A stretch of 64,000 nucleotides of DNA from Primulina eburnea (taxonomy: Eukaryota; Streptophyta; Magnoliopsida; Lamiales; Gesneriaceae): NCBI RefSeq assembly GCF_022965805.1, contig NC_133115.1:34897321-34961320 (forward strand), in the 5' to 3' direction. Positions 15,101 to 26,002 of the stretch are shown here, one piece after another. Each line of letters starts with the position of its first letter. The first letter of the stretch is position 1. Under the pieces are notes generated by a model. The model was not told the DNA's origin. It saw nothing but the letters and a program-made list of their open reading frames with translations, and did not search any database. Both the position numbers and the translations under genes were made by a program.

Positions 15101-16944
15101 CTTCTTAGCTTCTCATACTTGGCCAAATATCCCACCATTTTGAATACCACTCATGAGTTTCCAAATAGACGATTTTCAAATGGTCAACATCAAATAATCC
15201 GCCATTAGTATTAGTTCAACCACAAGAAGAGGAAATCTATAAAGAAATATGCAGACTTTGTCTTCAGAAAAAATTCAAGCGATTCACATTGCAGCTTAGC
15301 GTAACTTAACAAATGTCAAATGCAAAGGTCCCGCGAGACTGGTCATCAAAACATGAATTTGTAATCATCAGATTAAGTACCCTCTATAATGTAAAGTACC
15401 CACAACTATGCCATTGGTAAATTACATAGGTTGGACAAGAATTCCAAATATGACTTGCTTGAGCCAAAGTCAACAAATTAACATGTCAATAAAACAAATA
15501 TACTCTTAAAGATCACTAAGCCACTGTGCTTTACACCTCGTACTCAATCGTTTTTACAATTCAGCACCATATTCTATTTAATCATCTACAGACCAAATCT
15601 CAACCAATTTTTGTCAAAGAATCATCGTGAAGAAAATTTTCAAAAAAACACCATGCCAAGTACATGGGCAATAATAGCATGTTACCCCTTTTAACAAAAG
15701 GGTAACATGCTATTATTGTCGCCACCAGAACACTTGAAAGGATCACAATATTATCCCAAAAAACAGAGAAATTTAATACATCGAAAACTTCTTTCAGATA
15801 ACCTGATATATTACACATGCATTTTGCACTCCAAAAATTTTTGAAACCTAAGAGTTGGCAGTATTGAAACATAAATATCCAGTTTTGAAATGACACTTTG
15901 CCATTGGCACATTAGCGGAAGATCTATCATTCGCTCTTTGAGTTAGTTATCTTGTTTTTGAGTAATAACGAGAAAGCCAACAGAAATTATCGGAACTCCC
16001 AAAAAGTTCAGTTCTAACTTCTAATCTATGCTTGTTGAAGCAATTAGACACCGTAACTGTTGATCACATCATCTGTAGCATCAGACTCGTTTTTGTTTTG
16101 TGTGAACCACATGTTGACAAGCAAGTAGAGTGAGCAAGACTTTCACTCCCCTCCAGTCGTCATTAAAGTCAAAAGCTGTTAAATGCAAATTGTCAAAAGC
16201 GCAAGAAGCGCATTGCTTGTGCTTCGCACTAAAGAGTGTTCCGGAGGAAAACATATTTTTTTTAAAAAAAACAAAAATAAATTGATAGGTGAAATGCCTT
16301 TTAATGTGTGATTTCTCCTATGTTTACCATCTTTTTCCCCCATCGCCTCTGCCAATTGCAACACCTTGGCCCTTTGGCTTGACATTTTAATATTTGATAT
16401 TGAAAGATAAAGGTGATAATGATTTCAATATTTTATAGCTTATGTTTCAAATTTTTTAAAAAAGTTTGAATTTATTTTTATTTTTTTGAATACTTTATTT
16501 TATTGCATTTCACTTCCGTAGAGCTTGCGCTTTGCGCTTAAAGCCCCGGGACACTTGAGTGCTTTAATGTAACTTGCGCTTTTGACGATTATGGTTAAAT
16601 GATCTGATCTACACTCTCTTCAGGTCCTCGCAAAAGTTAAAAGTTGTTAAATGTTCCAAGCTCATACGAACTTAAAACATTCACGAGCTTCATAACTTTA
16701 CAAGTGTTTAACGGAATTTTTTGCATTCGAATAAGGCCAAGAACCTCATAAATGCATTATGTCGTAATTAACACACCAGCTGAATGTGTCAATCCATTGC
16801 AATTAAAGTTGAAAGGAACAGAACGAAAAAGGTAAATTCAAAATCTTACCCTTTGTACACATCCCCGAAAGAACCTCTTCCAATGAGCTCCAGATCACAA
16901 AATCTGAATCCCGAGGCCTCTATAAGAGCAGCTGCATCAGCCAT
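3160..16944 (-). CDS. MAP4K: Ste20/germinal-centre kinase, MAP4K-like, 19 exons
   Basis: Serine/threonine kinase of the plant GCK/MAP4K (Hippo/MST-like) family. Exons in order: 16944-16850, 13972-13916, 12955-12928, 12841-12719, 12178-12067, 11497-11460, 11350-11297, 10296-10228, 10091-9906, 8519-8440, 8064-7942, 7876-7612, 7098-7012, 6915-6748, 6225-6098, 5902-5821, 4503-4379, 4275-4102, 3196-3160. They join in phase to 676 residues, about the family length. The kinase domain covers roughly residues 15-265: [11 protein letters not shown] loop, ATP lysine K44 in VALKV, HRDIKAANILL with D136, DFG at 154-156, [12 protein letters not shown] at 170-181. The Ser/Thr-rich middle includes [10 protein letters not shown]; the conserved tail has [11 protein letters not shown] and ends [11 protein letters not shown]. 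Start: [13 protein letters not shown], directly before the glycine loop. The 15/16 junction and the exon 13 donor are the least certain. Plant MAP4Ks act upstream of growth, temperature and immune signalling; the substrate here is unknown. Most introns are long and transposon-laden. Confidence 0.95.
4607..4742. repeat. Imperfect tandem duplication in kinase intron 16
   Basis: Two diverged copies of a unit of about 80 bp lie in tandem. Both contain ACAAGAAAC-TGACTTT, GAGGACTGACAG, GAATCAA and ACTTCTCT-GGATA in the same order. It lies in the intron between kinase exons 16 and 17 and has no coding role that I can see. Confidence 0.65.
5285..5640 (-). other. Unidentified coding-like block in kinase intron 16
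   Basis: Read on the minus strand, about 5638-5440 is open for some 65 codons with a protein-like composition (for example [20 protein letters not shown] and [17 protein letters not shown]). A second segment near 5400-5290 reads [20 protein letters not shown] in another frame, after an in-frame stop. The GC content is higher than in the surrounding intron. It is not needed for the kinase, because exons 16 and 17 join in phase around it. I do not recognise the protein. It could be a gene fragment carried in by a transposon, or chance. Confidence 0.35.
8186..8363. repeat. 89-bp tandem duplication in kinase intron 10
   Basis: Two nearly identical units of about 89 bp start at 8186 and 8275, each beginning TAGTTGCACGTTCCAC and ending in GTGTAGTGAAAGAACA. 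They differ by a few substitutions and single-base indels, so the duplication is fairly recent. It lies between kinase exons 10 and 11. Confidence 0.85.
9416..9728. mobile_element. MITE-like element in kinase intron 9
   Basis: The ends are inverted: AAGGTTGTATTTGGATTGAT on the left and AAAATGCAACCTT on the right, with inner ATTTCAAAT-type sequence repeated in inverse orientation. At about 313 bp with no coding capacity it fits a nonautonomous DNA transposon. Similar left ends occur near 494 and near 55213, so the family is dispersed in the window. Confidence 0.6.
15669..15718. repeat. Near-perfect 23-bp inverted repeat (hairpin)
   Basis: The arm CAATAATAGCATGTTACCCC plus TTTT is followed after AAC by its reverse complement, with only one extra C as a bulge. 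As RNA from either strand it would fold into a 23-bp stem with a 3-nt loop. It lies in the first, 2.9-kb intron of the kinase gene. The loop is too small for a typical plant miRNA precursor, so a palindromic duplication or MITE remnant is at least as likely. Confidence 0.8.
16186..16593. mobile_element. Nonautonomous hAT-like MITE in kinase intron 1
   Basis: A 408-bp element has inverted ends containing GTCAAAAGCGCAAG and CTTGCGCTTTTGAC and is flanked by the 8-bp direct repeat GTTAAATG at 16178-16185 and 16594-16601. An 8-bp target duplication is typical of the hAT superfamily. Subterminal sequence is rich in GCGCTT/AAGCGC motifs. No coding capacity is seen, so it depends on a transposase from elsewhere. 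Confidence 0.82.
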
Positions 16945-17773
16945 TATGCATACGTCTCAACAAATTCCCTTCCCCCTTCGGAAACTCAAAGCAAAAAAAC
17001 AAAGTTTCCAACCAAATAACCCTGGCAACCCTAAGCCTGATGATTTTGCAAAAATCGCAATGTGGGCCAACTGAATTTCACTCTTCTATTTATTATACGC
17101 TCGTAAAATCTGGAAAAACAATGATAAACTAAAATCAGTAATTTCAAACCAACTCTTGAGATCCAATCAACAAAAAAAATCTAAAATTCAGCCTGTAACC
17201 TTGTAATGCAACGGGACTCCTATATATAACAATAGTTAGGTGAAGTGGGGGATTCTAAAGTGACATCCCAACATATTTCATCGAAATTCATATACAAATA
17301 CAATTCTTGTATACCAAAGAAACAGAGAGATCGCCAAGAAAATAAGCGAACAACGACTTTAACTTGGAGTATAAAATCGGTCGTTTCAATACAAGAATAA
17401 GGGAACTATAATACTGACCTTAATAATGCCGATTTAAGCCAAAATTCACAGCTTTCAGCAGAGAATTAATAATCAATCGACTGAAATCAATAGCAGATCT
17501 TAGAAAATATATACACCAATGTATGTAAATGATCTTCTTCCCCTGCGGTTTCCGCAGAGAGAAAAGTATCGAGAAAAAATATGGTATTTCTAATTAAATA
17601 ATATAATATAAATAATAATGAAAAAAAATTAAATTTCCCAAGGGACCGGAGTTTGGCTTCTTGGAAAATTAAATGCGCAGGTTTTCTTTTGTTTTTTTTT
17701 TTTTTATAAAAAATCATCTTTGAATTATGTTTTTTAATATACAAAAAATTTTAATTTTTTAACACAATAGGTC

Positions 17774-17948
17774 TATTATGAGACGATCTCACGAATTTTT
17801 ATCTATGAGACGCGTCAACGCGTCTCTCTACTGATATTCACAATAAAAAGTAATATTCTTAGTATAAAAAGTAATATTTTTTTAGGGATGACCAAAATAA
17901 GATATAAGTCTACAACATACGACTCATGAGACCGTTTCACACAAGTTT
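17774..17948. repeat. GTGAGAC-ended dispersed repeat, copy 1 (rearranged)
   Basis: The left end reads TGAGACGATCTCAC and the right end CATGAGACCGTTTCACACAA, each a degenerate palindrome. The interior contains the TATTCACAATAAAAAGTAAT block seen in reverse or direct orientation in the copies at 32961 and 57755. The interior order is rearranged relative to those copies. Confidence 0.7.
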
Positions 17949-19704
17949 TTGCTAATTTTTTATACACATTATAAATAAAGCAATTAAATTGTGATTATTA
18001 ATAAGAATAAATAATATTATTGATAATAAGAATCGTTAATTTAAAAAGTTAATTAAAAAAATAAAAGGAGTGGCCTTGTTTGCCTTTTCAAGGGCCCATG
18101 GTTTTTATCATAAAATTTTTCTTTTTTAATATTTTGTATTATTTATTGTTTATTTAAAAAATTTATATATTGTTTGGTTAGAGTAATGGAACAATAAAAT
18201 ATTAGTAATTGAGTTGATGAGAAATTAAAATATATAAATAAATATTATAGTGTGACAAAATATATGATATTTGGTATAATTTTAATAGTTTTTTTTTTTT
18301 TTTGCATTTGCATCTTTTATATTTAGTTTATTTGTCATTTATGTCTTTTATCACGTGTAAAATTATAAAAATGATGAGTTAAAATAAATTAAATATATGG
18401 AATATTAATGCAAAAATTTCAATTTTAATATGATAATTACCAAAATAACCTTGTTATATATGTATTATCATGTAAGTTGTTATTATCATGTAAGCTGTTA
18501 ATAAATGAGATGTTGGATAATTTACAAACTATTTTTTTTAAAAAAAAAATAGCAAATTACAATTTTAGGTTTAAAAATATTATTAGAATTTGTATGAATT
18601 TAAAAAATGTATATTTCATTTTTCAAACTAATGACTATTATTTGAGTCTTTTCTTTAAAATGATAGACTAAACACTTACCATTAAATGTTAGTCTTATTC
18701 ATCACTTTCTTCCTCTTGCTTTTTTGTCATACAGTTCCTGGTACATATCTTAAAATTCCAAAACTAAATTATAAATTTTAGATTCCTTTGCTATAGCAGA
18801 AAAAATATTCTATTATTTTTTTATTTTAAAAAGATTGTTTTTCTTTTCTTCTTATTTTTTTCCTGGGAATAAAAAGCTATTATTATTTGGATCATTCTCT
18901 TGTTTTGGACTGGGTTTTTCTTACAAATGGGCTAAAATATTTTACAGAGGATACGGTTTGGACAGACTTCGGGTTCGAGATATTTAATTGGGGGGAAGGG
19001 CTTTTGCTGGGGATTTACATATTTCTCTAATACAACTTAACGGGATTTATAACCTAAAGATAACAAGATTCACAAAATTTTATAAGTAAATTCGAAGTTG
19101 AGGTAAAAGATAACTTTTTACGCTTAAAACGGATTTTTCCGCATGTGGTGTTCGTGGGATATGACAATTGTCTCCCGATATACAACGATATCTAATTTAT
19201 TATGGCAGTACTACATATCACAAGTCTCCTAACTAGAAAATGAAGAAAACTCCATTTTGAAAAGAAATAAGCAGAAGATCGATATGAATTTTGAGTTATT
19301 TCTTTGTTTGATCATCTCAAGGGTTTATGTTATTTTTCTCTCAAGTATGTTAATTCATTTAGATTGATTGAGTTTTAAGGCATAAATTTCAAAATTCTGA
19401 CCAAAAAACACATTTTGGAAGAAAATATCAATGAAAACTCGCAACTTTTGACAAATAATGCCTCTGTATGCCTCCCTCGTTGCCTCGGAAAATTGCAGGG
19501 CATAGAAGGGCACACCTATGCGTCTCCCCAGTAACCTAGAACGATTTAGGTCGCATTGGGGGCACTGAGATGTCCTTTGGTGCATAGAACAATCTTTTGA
19601 GTTTTTTCATCTTCTTTAGTTTAATTTTTATTCATTAAACCTTGAAACATTCCAACAAGGGGAAAAGAAATCTTCTGTTTTAGGTCACTTTGATTTATAT
19701 AACA

Positions 19705-19872
19705 AAAGCTTCTATGACATGATCTCATGGCGTAACTTTGTAAAATATATCTTCAATCTAACCCATTATTTTTTATGTCAAAATTACTTTCTTCCATTAT
19801 GAGTACGAATCGGACCGACTTATCTCACAGATCAAAATGAGTAAATTAATTTCACATGAGACATACTCAATA
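19705..19872. repeat. GTGAGAC-ended dispersed repeat, diverged copy
   Basis: The block starts near ATGATCTCATGGCGTAACTT, has a central TATGTC-AAATTA-TTTCTTCCATTATGAGTA stretch and ends CACATGAGACATACTC. The order of motifs follows the copies at 32961 and 57755 but with many substitutions, so it is an old copy. Confidence 0.5.
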
Positions 19873-21601
19873 TATTATAAATCGTGTATGGAATTTTTTT
19901 TATATTTAATCTAATCAACATAAATTTTTCTTTGTCATGTATGTTTATTTTTTTATTGTTTTGTCTTCTATATTATCAAATTTCAGTTTTAATCTTATAT
20001 CATTCCAATTTTTTAATTTTTTTTATCATTTTCTTTCCAGAGTACTGATGTATACAATTTAGTGTAACATCGGAATGATTAAAATTTCCGAAAATAAATA
20101 TAATATACTAAAACTTAAAGTTAACAACACATAAATATATACAACCAAAAATATAATTTTTTTCTTTTATCAAAACACAAACTAGAGTAGATTTAGCCCC
20201 AATGGTAAAAAAAATCTTCAGATATATAAGTTGGATTCAAAAAATTTTGCCGACCACCAATACCTTGAGAAAAGCATCAAGAGTTTTCCCAATGAATCTA
20301 TTCCAACGCTCATGCTAGGAGACGTTATTGAAGAAAAAAAATACAACAATGAAGAACGTGTGTAAATGGCTTCAACCCTTTGAGTTTACTTGTATGATAA
20401 TGATATTTGGGTAGTTAGAACCAATATCATAAGCATAGAGATGATAATGAGCAGAGTTCACATTAAATCTGTCTTGATCGGGACGGGTCTAAACTTGATC
20501 AAATAGGTTGCGGATGGTCTAAACCCAGTCAACGAATCTAAAACCGAGTCGGAGGTGGATAACGAGTTTTAGTGAAACGTAGCCAAGATTTTAATATAGG
20601 GTGGACTGGACATTGAAAATGTAAATATTATTTAATGCATTTAAATTTTTTTTTTGTTATATTTTGTATAATATGAACTAGATAAATTTTAAAAATCATC
20701 TTAAGAATTTAATATATCAAGATACATGATAAATATCATTTATAATAATGAACTTTTAAAATAAATTCATAGCAAAGTAAGTAAAATAATTGAATATATA
20801 TGACATTATTCATTCAAATAATTTAGTTACAATTTTGTACTCTAATAATTATCACTTAATTTTATTATTATTTGTATTTATATATTTTTAGTTTATTCAA
20901 TATATTTATAAAATTCTTTAACCTTTCACGTGAGTCCGATAATTCTTGACTAGATTTTAGTGGGGCTGCCACCAATATTTGCCATTCCTCAAAATAGGGC
21001 ATCGATGGGATTTACTTTTGGATTTTTTTTAGGGCCGATTCTTCTTTGTTTTTGTTTTTTTTTTTTATTACTATTCTTCTTTGACTTGAATTTAATGAAA
21101 ATTTTGTCTCTTTATTTCCTAAAATCCTGTGGGGATAGTGTCAATGTTGTACAATTGCCGGATTCTACGCATCTTGAAAATTTTTATTTTTTACTAGCAA
21201 TAGACACTTGTGCTATTTGGGATAATAAATGTATATTTGGCTGAAAGTTCCGAGAAAATGAAAAGAGTTGTTGTAGATATGGAATCACGACATAAATGGT
21301 CGGATGAAATTATTTTAAAATTTGAAGGAGTTTGTTTATCTTGGACTATAATACCATTTAATTAATTATCAGTATTTTTGGGAAATGACAAAAAAACTTT
21401 AATTACTTGAAAACAATATAATTATATATCGTGTTGGGAAACATATGTGATATGGGGGAAAATTTACTTGGAGGAAATTAAAAAGTAAAAATAGATTATG
21501 ATGTCTGTCTGTCTTTATTTTGAGAGGTGAGAAATCGGAACTGGAAAATCAAAACAACGATTGCATGTCGCTTAATGCTAGGAAAGTAACACTTGATTTA
21601 G

Positions 21602-22330
21602 CTACACCTCCAAATTTCTTGGCAAAACTTCTTGGATTTGAGATGTCTTGATTGCATGGCATTCTTTACATGCAGAAACAAACGACTTCAAGACCCTTTT
21701 GCCAAACCACGGTTTCACCCCGCCATGATCCTCATCGACCCTTTTCGATTTCCTGGATCCCTTTCGTTCGAGAACATGATCAGCTTTTCTTGACCTTGAT
21801 CCCTGGTGCTTCAACACCGGTGCTCCCGCAATGAATTGCCATTTCTGGGAAGATCCGTATTGACACTCGTGAGTATTCAAAACAGGTGGCCTAACATGAT
21901 GATACCTTTCTTTTTTCGCCATATTCGATACTTTTCTCAACCCGGGATTAGAGTAGTGATCAGTACTGGTGCTGGTTCTTGCGCTGCTGCAATTGCTGCT
22001 CCTGCTGTTCGTGCTGTTGCTGCGTGACGACATCAAGGAATCCTTATAACTCCCGGTGCTGCTTGTCCGGCTCGTGGATCTTGAATACGAATAGTTGTGA
22101 TTACTTGAAGTTTGAATCGGAAAAACATGAGGCAGAAGTCTCCCATTAAAGAACAGATGATCGGCTGGAGAATTTAGGGAACCGGGCGTCGTAACACAGC
22201 CAAATTCGAACTGATCAGAAATGTTTCGCTGGCCCGGAAACGAGAACTTGTCATAATTTCTCCGGATATTCTCCATGAAATATTCTGTGCAGATGGGATG
22301 TTTTTGATGATTTTGGTGCGTGTATGACAA
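21602..22330 (-). CDS. Ser-rich plant-specific protein, MAKR-like (uncertain)
   Basis: A single uninterrupted frame of 242 residues. The N-terminus carries YFMENIRRNYDKFSFPGQ, then FEFGCVTTPG, SPADHLFFNGRLLPHVFP, a Ser/Thr/Arg-rich middle (about residues 75-125), and a basic C-terminal third with KPWFGKRVLKSFVSACKECHA. The acidic/aromatic box followed by ADxLFFNGxLLP resembles the layout of plant membrane-associated kinase regulators and related uncharacterised proteins; that assignment is from memory. There is no signal peptide or membrane span, so it is probably cytosolic, nuclear or peripheral. The ATG at 22330 is preferred because it keeps residues before YFMEN; the inner ATG at about 22276 would remove 18 residues. 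It stands alone between AT-rich spacers, with no intron needed. Confidence 0.7.
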   Translation of the reverse strand: MSYTHQNHQKHPICTEYFMENIRRNYDKFSFPGQRNISDQFEFGCVTTPGSLNSPADHLFFNGRLLPHVFPIQTSSNHNYSYSRSTSRTSSTGSYKDSLMSSRSNSTNSRSSNCSSARTSTSTDHYSNPGLRKVSNMAKKERYHHVRPPVLNTHECQYGSSQKWQFIAGAPVLKHQGSRSRKADHVLERKGSRKSKRVDEDHGGVKPWFGKRVLKSFVSACKECHAIKTSQIQEVLPRNLEV

Positions 22331-22976
22331 ATCAAGGGTACCGGTAGTGATTTATATTAAAAATGTGGTCATCATATGACTTTTCAAATCTTTCCTCTAT
22401 TTCAAAGAGACTATAATATTTTTGGTTATTACAAACATAAGTTACAAATTGCTTTACAAAATATATTTGAAATGACAAAATTATTTTCACTGCATTTTTT
22501 AAAGAGTTTTCCAAATAAAATACCAATATAAATAATGTATTTTGTAACTCAATTTATAACTCTAATTGTTCATGAAGCATTTTCATAATATTTTTTGTGT
22601 GAAATCTTGTATGCATGTTAGTAATTAGCTGTTAATTGTACTAAAAACAATCTCGCCAATTTCGATGTAAAAAAAGTGTCAAATTAATAGGAAACATCGA
22701 AGATAACTTGGATTGTAGTATGAAAATCACAACATTTTATTTTTTTGTTAAAAAAATATAAACAAAATAGAGGATCGATAGAGAATAGCGAAGCTGCTGA
22801 AGATTAAAAAATTGCATAGAAGAAGCATAAAAATAGACATTCTTAAGAAAGAAGGGCTGTCCTTGATTTAGGGGCAAAAAGAAAAGCCACATAGACCATG
22901 TAAAGCATAATCTACATATACGATATAATTAACCGATAATTTTTAAAATAATTATTTTTTATGCGTGCAATGCGTT

Positions 22977-22983
<7 letters not shown>

Positions 22984-23029
<46 letters not shown>
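22984..23029. repeat. (TA)n microsatellite
   Basis: An almost pure TA dinucleotide run of about 45 bases in intergenic DNA upstream of the Ser-rich protein gene. Assembled length may not be reliable. Confidence 0.95.
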
Positions 23030-23032
<3 letters not shown>

Positions 23033-23068
23033 TCTGTGCTAGTGCTCTTGTCACTTCACACTTCATGT

Positions 23069-23162
23069 GTGAGAATATTTTTTATATAAAAAAAATATTG
23101 ATAGGGATTGACACATCTCACATATAAAGATTCGTGTGACTGTTTCATAAGAAACCTACTCT
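23069..23162. repeat. GTGAGAC-ended dispersed repeat, partial copy
   Basis: Only the right part of the repeat is recognisable: AATATTGATAGGGATTGACAC, then CACATATAAAGATTCGTGTGA and a GAAACCTACTC end. The left end is missing or too diverged to identify. Confidence 0.5.
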
Positions 23163-23581
23163 ATCATTAAACATATCAAATTTAGGTTGTAACAATTTTT
23201 CGAACACTTCAAATCTTGAATCTTCTCTTTAATTACTCCATACCACATAACATAGATCACAAATGTACGCAAACAATAAGTAGACGTGCACAATCAAGTC
23301 TAGACGGATGAATTATATTGCTTGAAGATTTATATTAAATATTGAATGAAATCAAAATTAGACAACACATGCACCATAATTGATCTCACGATGATTTGTG
23401 CAACTTTTTAGATGAAAAATTCATATCTTTTGTTTAAACAGTTGAAAATACTGCCCGAGTGATATTTTTTGTTTTAGAATTTCGGGTTTATCACTGTTTT
23501 TCGAATGGGCAGTATCTGGATCCAATTTTGAAAGCAGAATGAGCTTCTTGCTTCATGGGTTTCCATTTTTGTGGGCTTTAC

Positions 23582-23585
<4 letters not shown>

Positions 23586-23656
<71 letters not shown>

Positions 23657-23657
23657 C
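23586..23657. repeat. (TA)n(TG)n compound microsatellite
   Basis: A TA run of about 47 bases passes directly into a TG run. A matching (TA)n(TG)n tract precedes the second copy of the neighbouring repeat at about 25367-25408, so the tract was probably duplicated with the element. Confidence 0.95.
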
Positions 23658-23668
23658 TATATATACTA

Positions 23669-24572
23669 TCTATACTATATTATTAAGTGTGAGAACATCA
23701 TAATAACTATCTAGAGAAGACACAAACTTTTTTTCTCAGTTTTACCCTATATGATAATAATATTACACTTTTGTTTTTTTTAAAAAAAAAATTCAACACA
23801 CTTTTATTTTTATTTTTTATTTCAACCATTCAAATAAATTGGCACCAGACACACCGGTTCGAATCGGTAATACGTCAAAATTGCAATTTTTATGTGGTAA
23901 AAAAGTGATGTCTCGTTCACGACGTTTGCTTTTCTTGGAATCTGATGTTTGCAGTGCAGCTTCGTATGTTGGGTACTATTCAATTTTGACATCCTCTCGT
24001 CTTATAAAATTAATTAATTGGAGAGAGCGATACAATTCTATGCGGGTATTTTTCTTCTTAAATTTTCATTGGATAATTGACATTTTAAAATTACTTCGTT
24101 TGTTCACTGACTTTTTTGCTTAAGGTGTAGGATTGTAGTTTTTTACTTAGTTGTTTTATGCCTTATGGTATCTCAGTTTTCCATTGATTTGGTAGCTTTT
24201 CATAGTATAATTGGAGAATGTGATGATTAGCGCATTAGTTCTATTGGGTGTAGCTTAATGTATGCTTAGCTACAAACCTTAGTGGAACTAACTGTATACT
24301 CTTGCGGAAAATGTGTGTCAGTTTCTAAATCTCATCATCATGATATAGTTCCAACCGCTCTATCATACCTACCTAACCAGAAAAAAAGTCTTCCTATAGA
24401 GAAAATTGCATCTACATCTGACAGTATATATTGTTTCCATCAGGTGTACTGTTAATATAGGAAATCACAACATCTTCTTTGACGGGAAATCTTAGAAATG
24501 AAGAACTCTAATAACCAAGATAGGATCTTTCAATATCAACGGGCTATTTCATCTTCTTTTCTTGCTCTCAAA
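23669..24572 (+). mobile_element. Helitron-like repeat, longest copy (A)
   Basis: It starts TCTATACTATATTATTAAGT, which resembles the TC-starting 5' ends of plant Helitrons. It then has a poly-T/poly-A stretch, a short open segment (QFLCGKKVMSRSRRLLFLE at about 23880), and a tail ending near CATCTTCTTTTCTTGCTC. The head recurs in copy B and the body plus tail in copy C. I could not find a CTRR 3' end with its hairpin, so the Helitron class is tentative. No transposase is encoded. Confidence 0.55.
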
Positions 24573-25365
24573 CATTATCCCAGTGATCGTAGGTTCTATC
24601 ACATCATGTGTGTAAATCTTGACAGATTTGACACGTCGTTGCTCGAGTCAGTGATATATAGGAAAATATAAGTAGCATTTCATATTTTTTACTCACTATC
24701 AATTTATTTACCCATTAGCCTTCACTCCTCTAACTTGGGATTTATTTGTGTCTTACTGAATGACTCGCTTCAAGTCCTATTAAGTCTGGCTGTGATCTCT
24801 ACTACTCCCTTCAATATACTATGCATTCATTTTCTTATTTATCCCACTTTGCAAATTAAAATGTCATATTATTATAGTCCATAATTTTGGAATTTTGTAT
24901 CTCTTACTCTGCTATCCTGCTTCACGATAACTCGGTAATTTTTTGATTCACCGGACATGAAATGCATGTACTTGTATTATCTCCTAGATGGAATTGTCCA
25001 CTACATTCTCCATCCTTAAAAAATCTTCTCCACCTAATTATGCCTTCTACCAATCTTCACCATCATTTCTACTCTATCGAACGTTGGGTTCCGGATCCAA
25101 CATTCCTGTTTTGTTAGGAAGCATGGTGATAATCTTAACTTTATTTAGATTACTAATGTCGGGCGCATGTTTTGCGCACTTGTCTTTTATTTTACTGAAA
25201 ATTTTCTCTGGAGTTTAATCTTCTTTTTTTTGGTAATTAGTTTGATTTATAATAAAATAAGAGTAAGAATCTGCCGGCTCCAGAGATAAGAAGCGAGGGT
25301 GAATGAGCAAATGGAGAGTCTGTGATGACGATGGCTTTTGGTTGGACTAGAGAATGGAGCCATAT

Positions 25366-25409
<44 letters not shown>

Positions 25410-25410
25410 A

Positions 25411-25993
25411 TCTATAGTATATTATTAAGTGTGAGGGCATCATAATAACTACCTAGAGAGGACACCAACTTTTTTTTTTTCAGTTTTACCTTTATATGAT
25501 ACTAATATTACACTTTTGTTTTTTTTTTAAAAAAAAAATTCAACACACTTTTATTTTTATTTTTTTATTTCAACCATTCATATGTTGGGTCCATAGTTTT
25601 GACATCCTCTCGTCTTAGAAAATTAATTAATTGGAGAGAGCGATACAATTCTATGCGGGTATTTTTCTTCTTAAATTTTCATTGGATAATTGACATTTTA
25701 AAATTACTTCGTTTGTTCCCGACTTTTTTGCTTAAGGTGTAGGATTGTAGTTTTTTACTTAGTTGTTTTATGCCTTATGATATCTCAGTTTTCCATTGAT
25801 TCGGTAGCTTTTCATAGTGTAATTGGAGAATTTGATGATTAGCTCATTAGTTCTATTGGGTGTAGCTTAATGTGTGCTTAGCTACAAACCTTAGTGGAAC
25901 TAACTGTATACTCTTGCGGCAAATGCGTGTCAGTTTCTAAATCTCATCATCATGATATAGTTCCAACCGCTCTAGCATACCTACCTGACCAGA
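25411..25993 (+). mobile_element. Helitron-like repeat, internally deleted copy (B)
   Basis: It begins TCTATAGTATATTATTAAGT like copy A, but jumps from ATTTCAACCATTCA to TATGTTGGGT, losing roughly 120 bases including most of the open segment. It then follows A until CCTACCTGACCAGAA and is joined directly to copy C. Confidence 0.65.
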
Positions 25994-26002
25994 ATACTGG
26001 GA

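Larger units (their letters stand above)
16945..21601. other. AT-rich intergenic region upstream of the kinase
   Basis: The kinase 5' UTR and promoter should lie in roughly the first 600 bp; a possible 5' UTR exon with donor on the minus strand lies near 17419-17560 but is unproved. The remainder is AT-rich with homopolymer runs and holds at least two copies of the GTGAGAC-ended repeat (17774-17948; a diverged one near 19705-19872). A less AT-rich block at about 19440-19590 has no recognisable protein or RNA. No supported gene. Confidence 0.5.

Noticed and set aside
15669..15718. Annotating the intronic hairpin as a miRNA gene
   Set aside because: The loop is three bases and total length about 50, too compact for a plant miRNA precursor without small-RNA evidence.
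21652..22027. Plus-strand frames opposite the Ser-rich protein gene
   Set aside because: They are shadows of the minus-strand coding sequence and contain only low-complexity Ala/Val runs.
23850..23875. GGTTCGAATC resembling a tRNA T-arm
   Set aside because: No acceptor stem, D-arm or anticodon arm can be assembled around it; it is part of the Helitron-like repeat.
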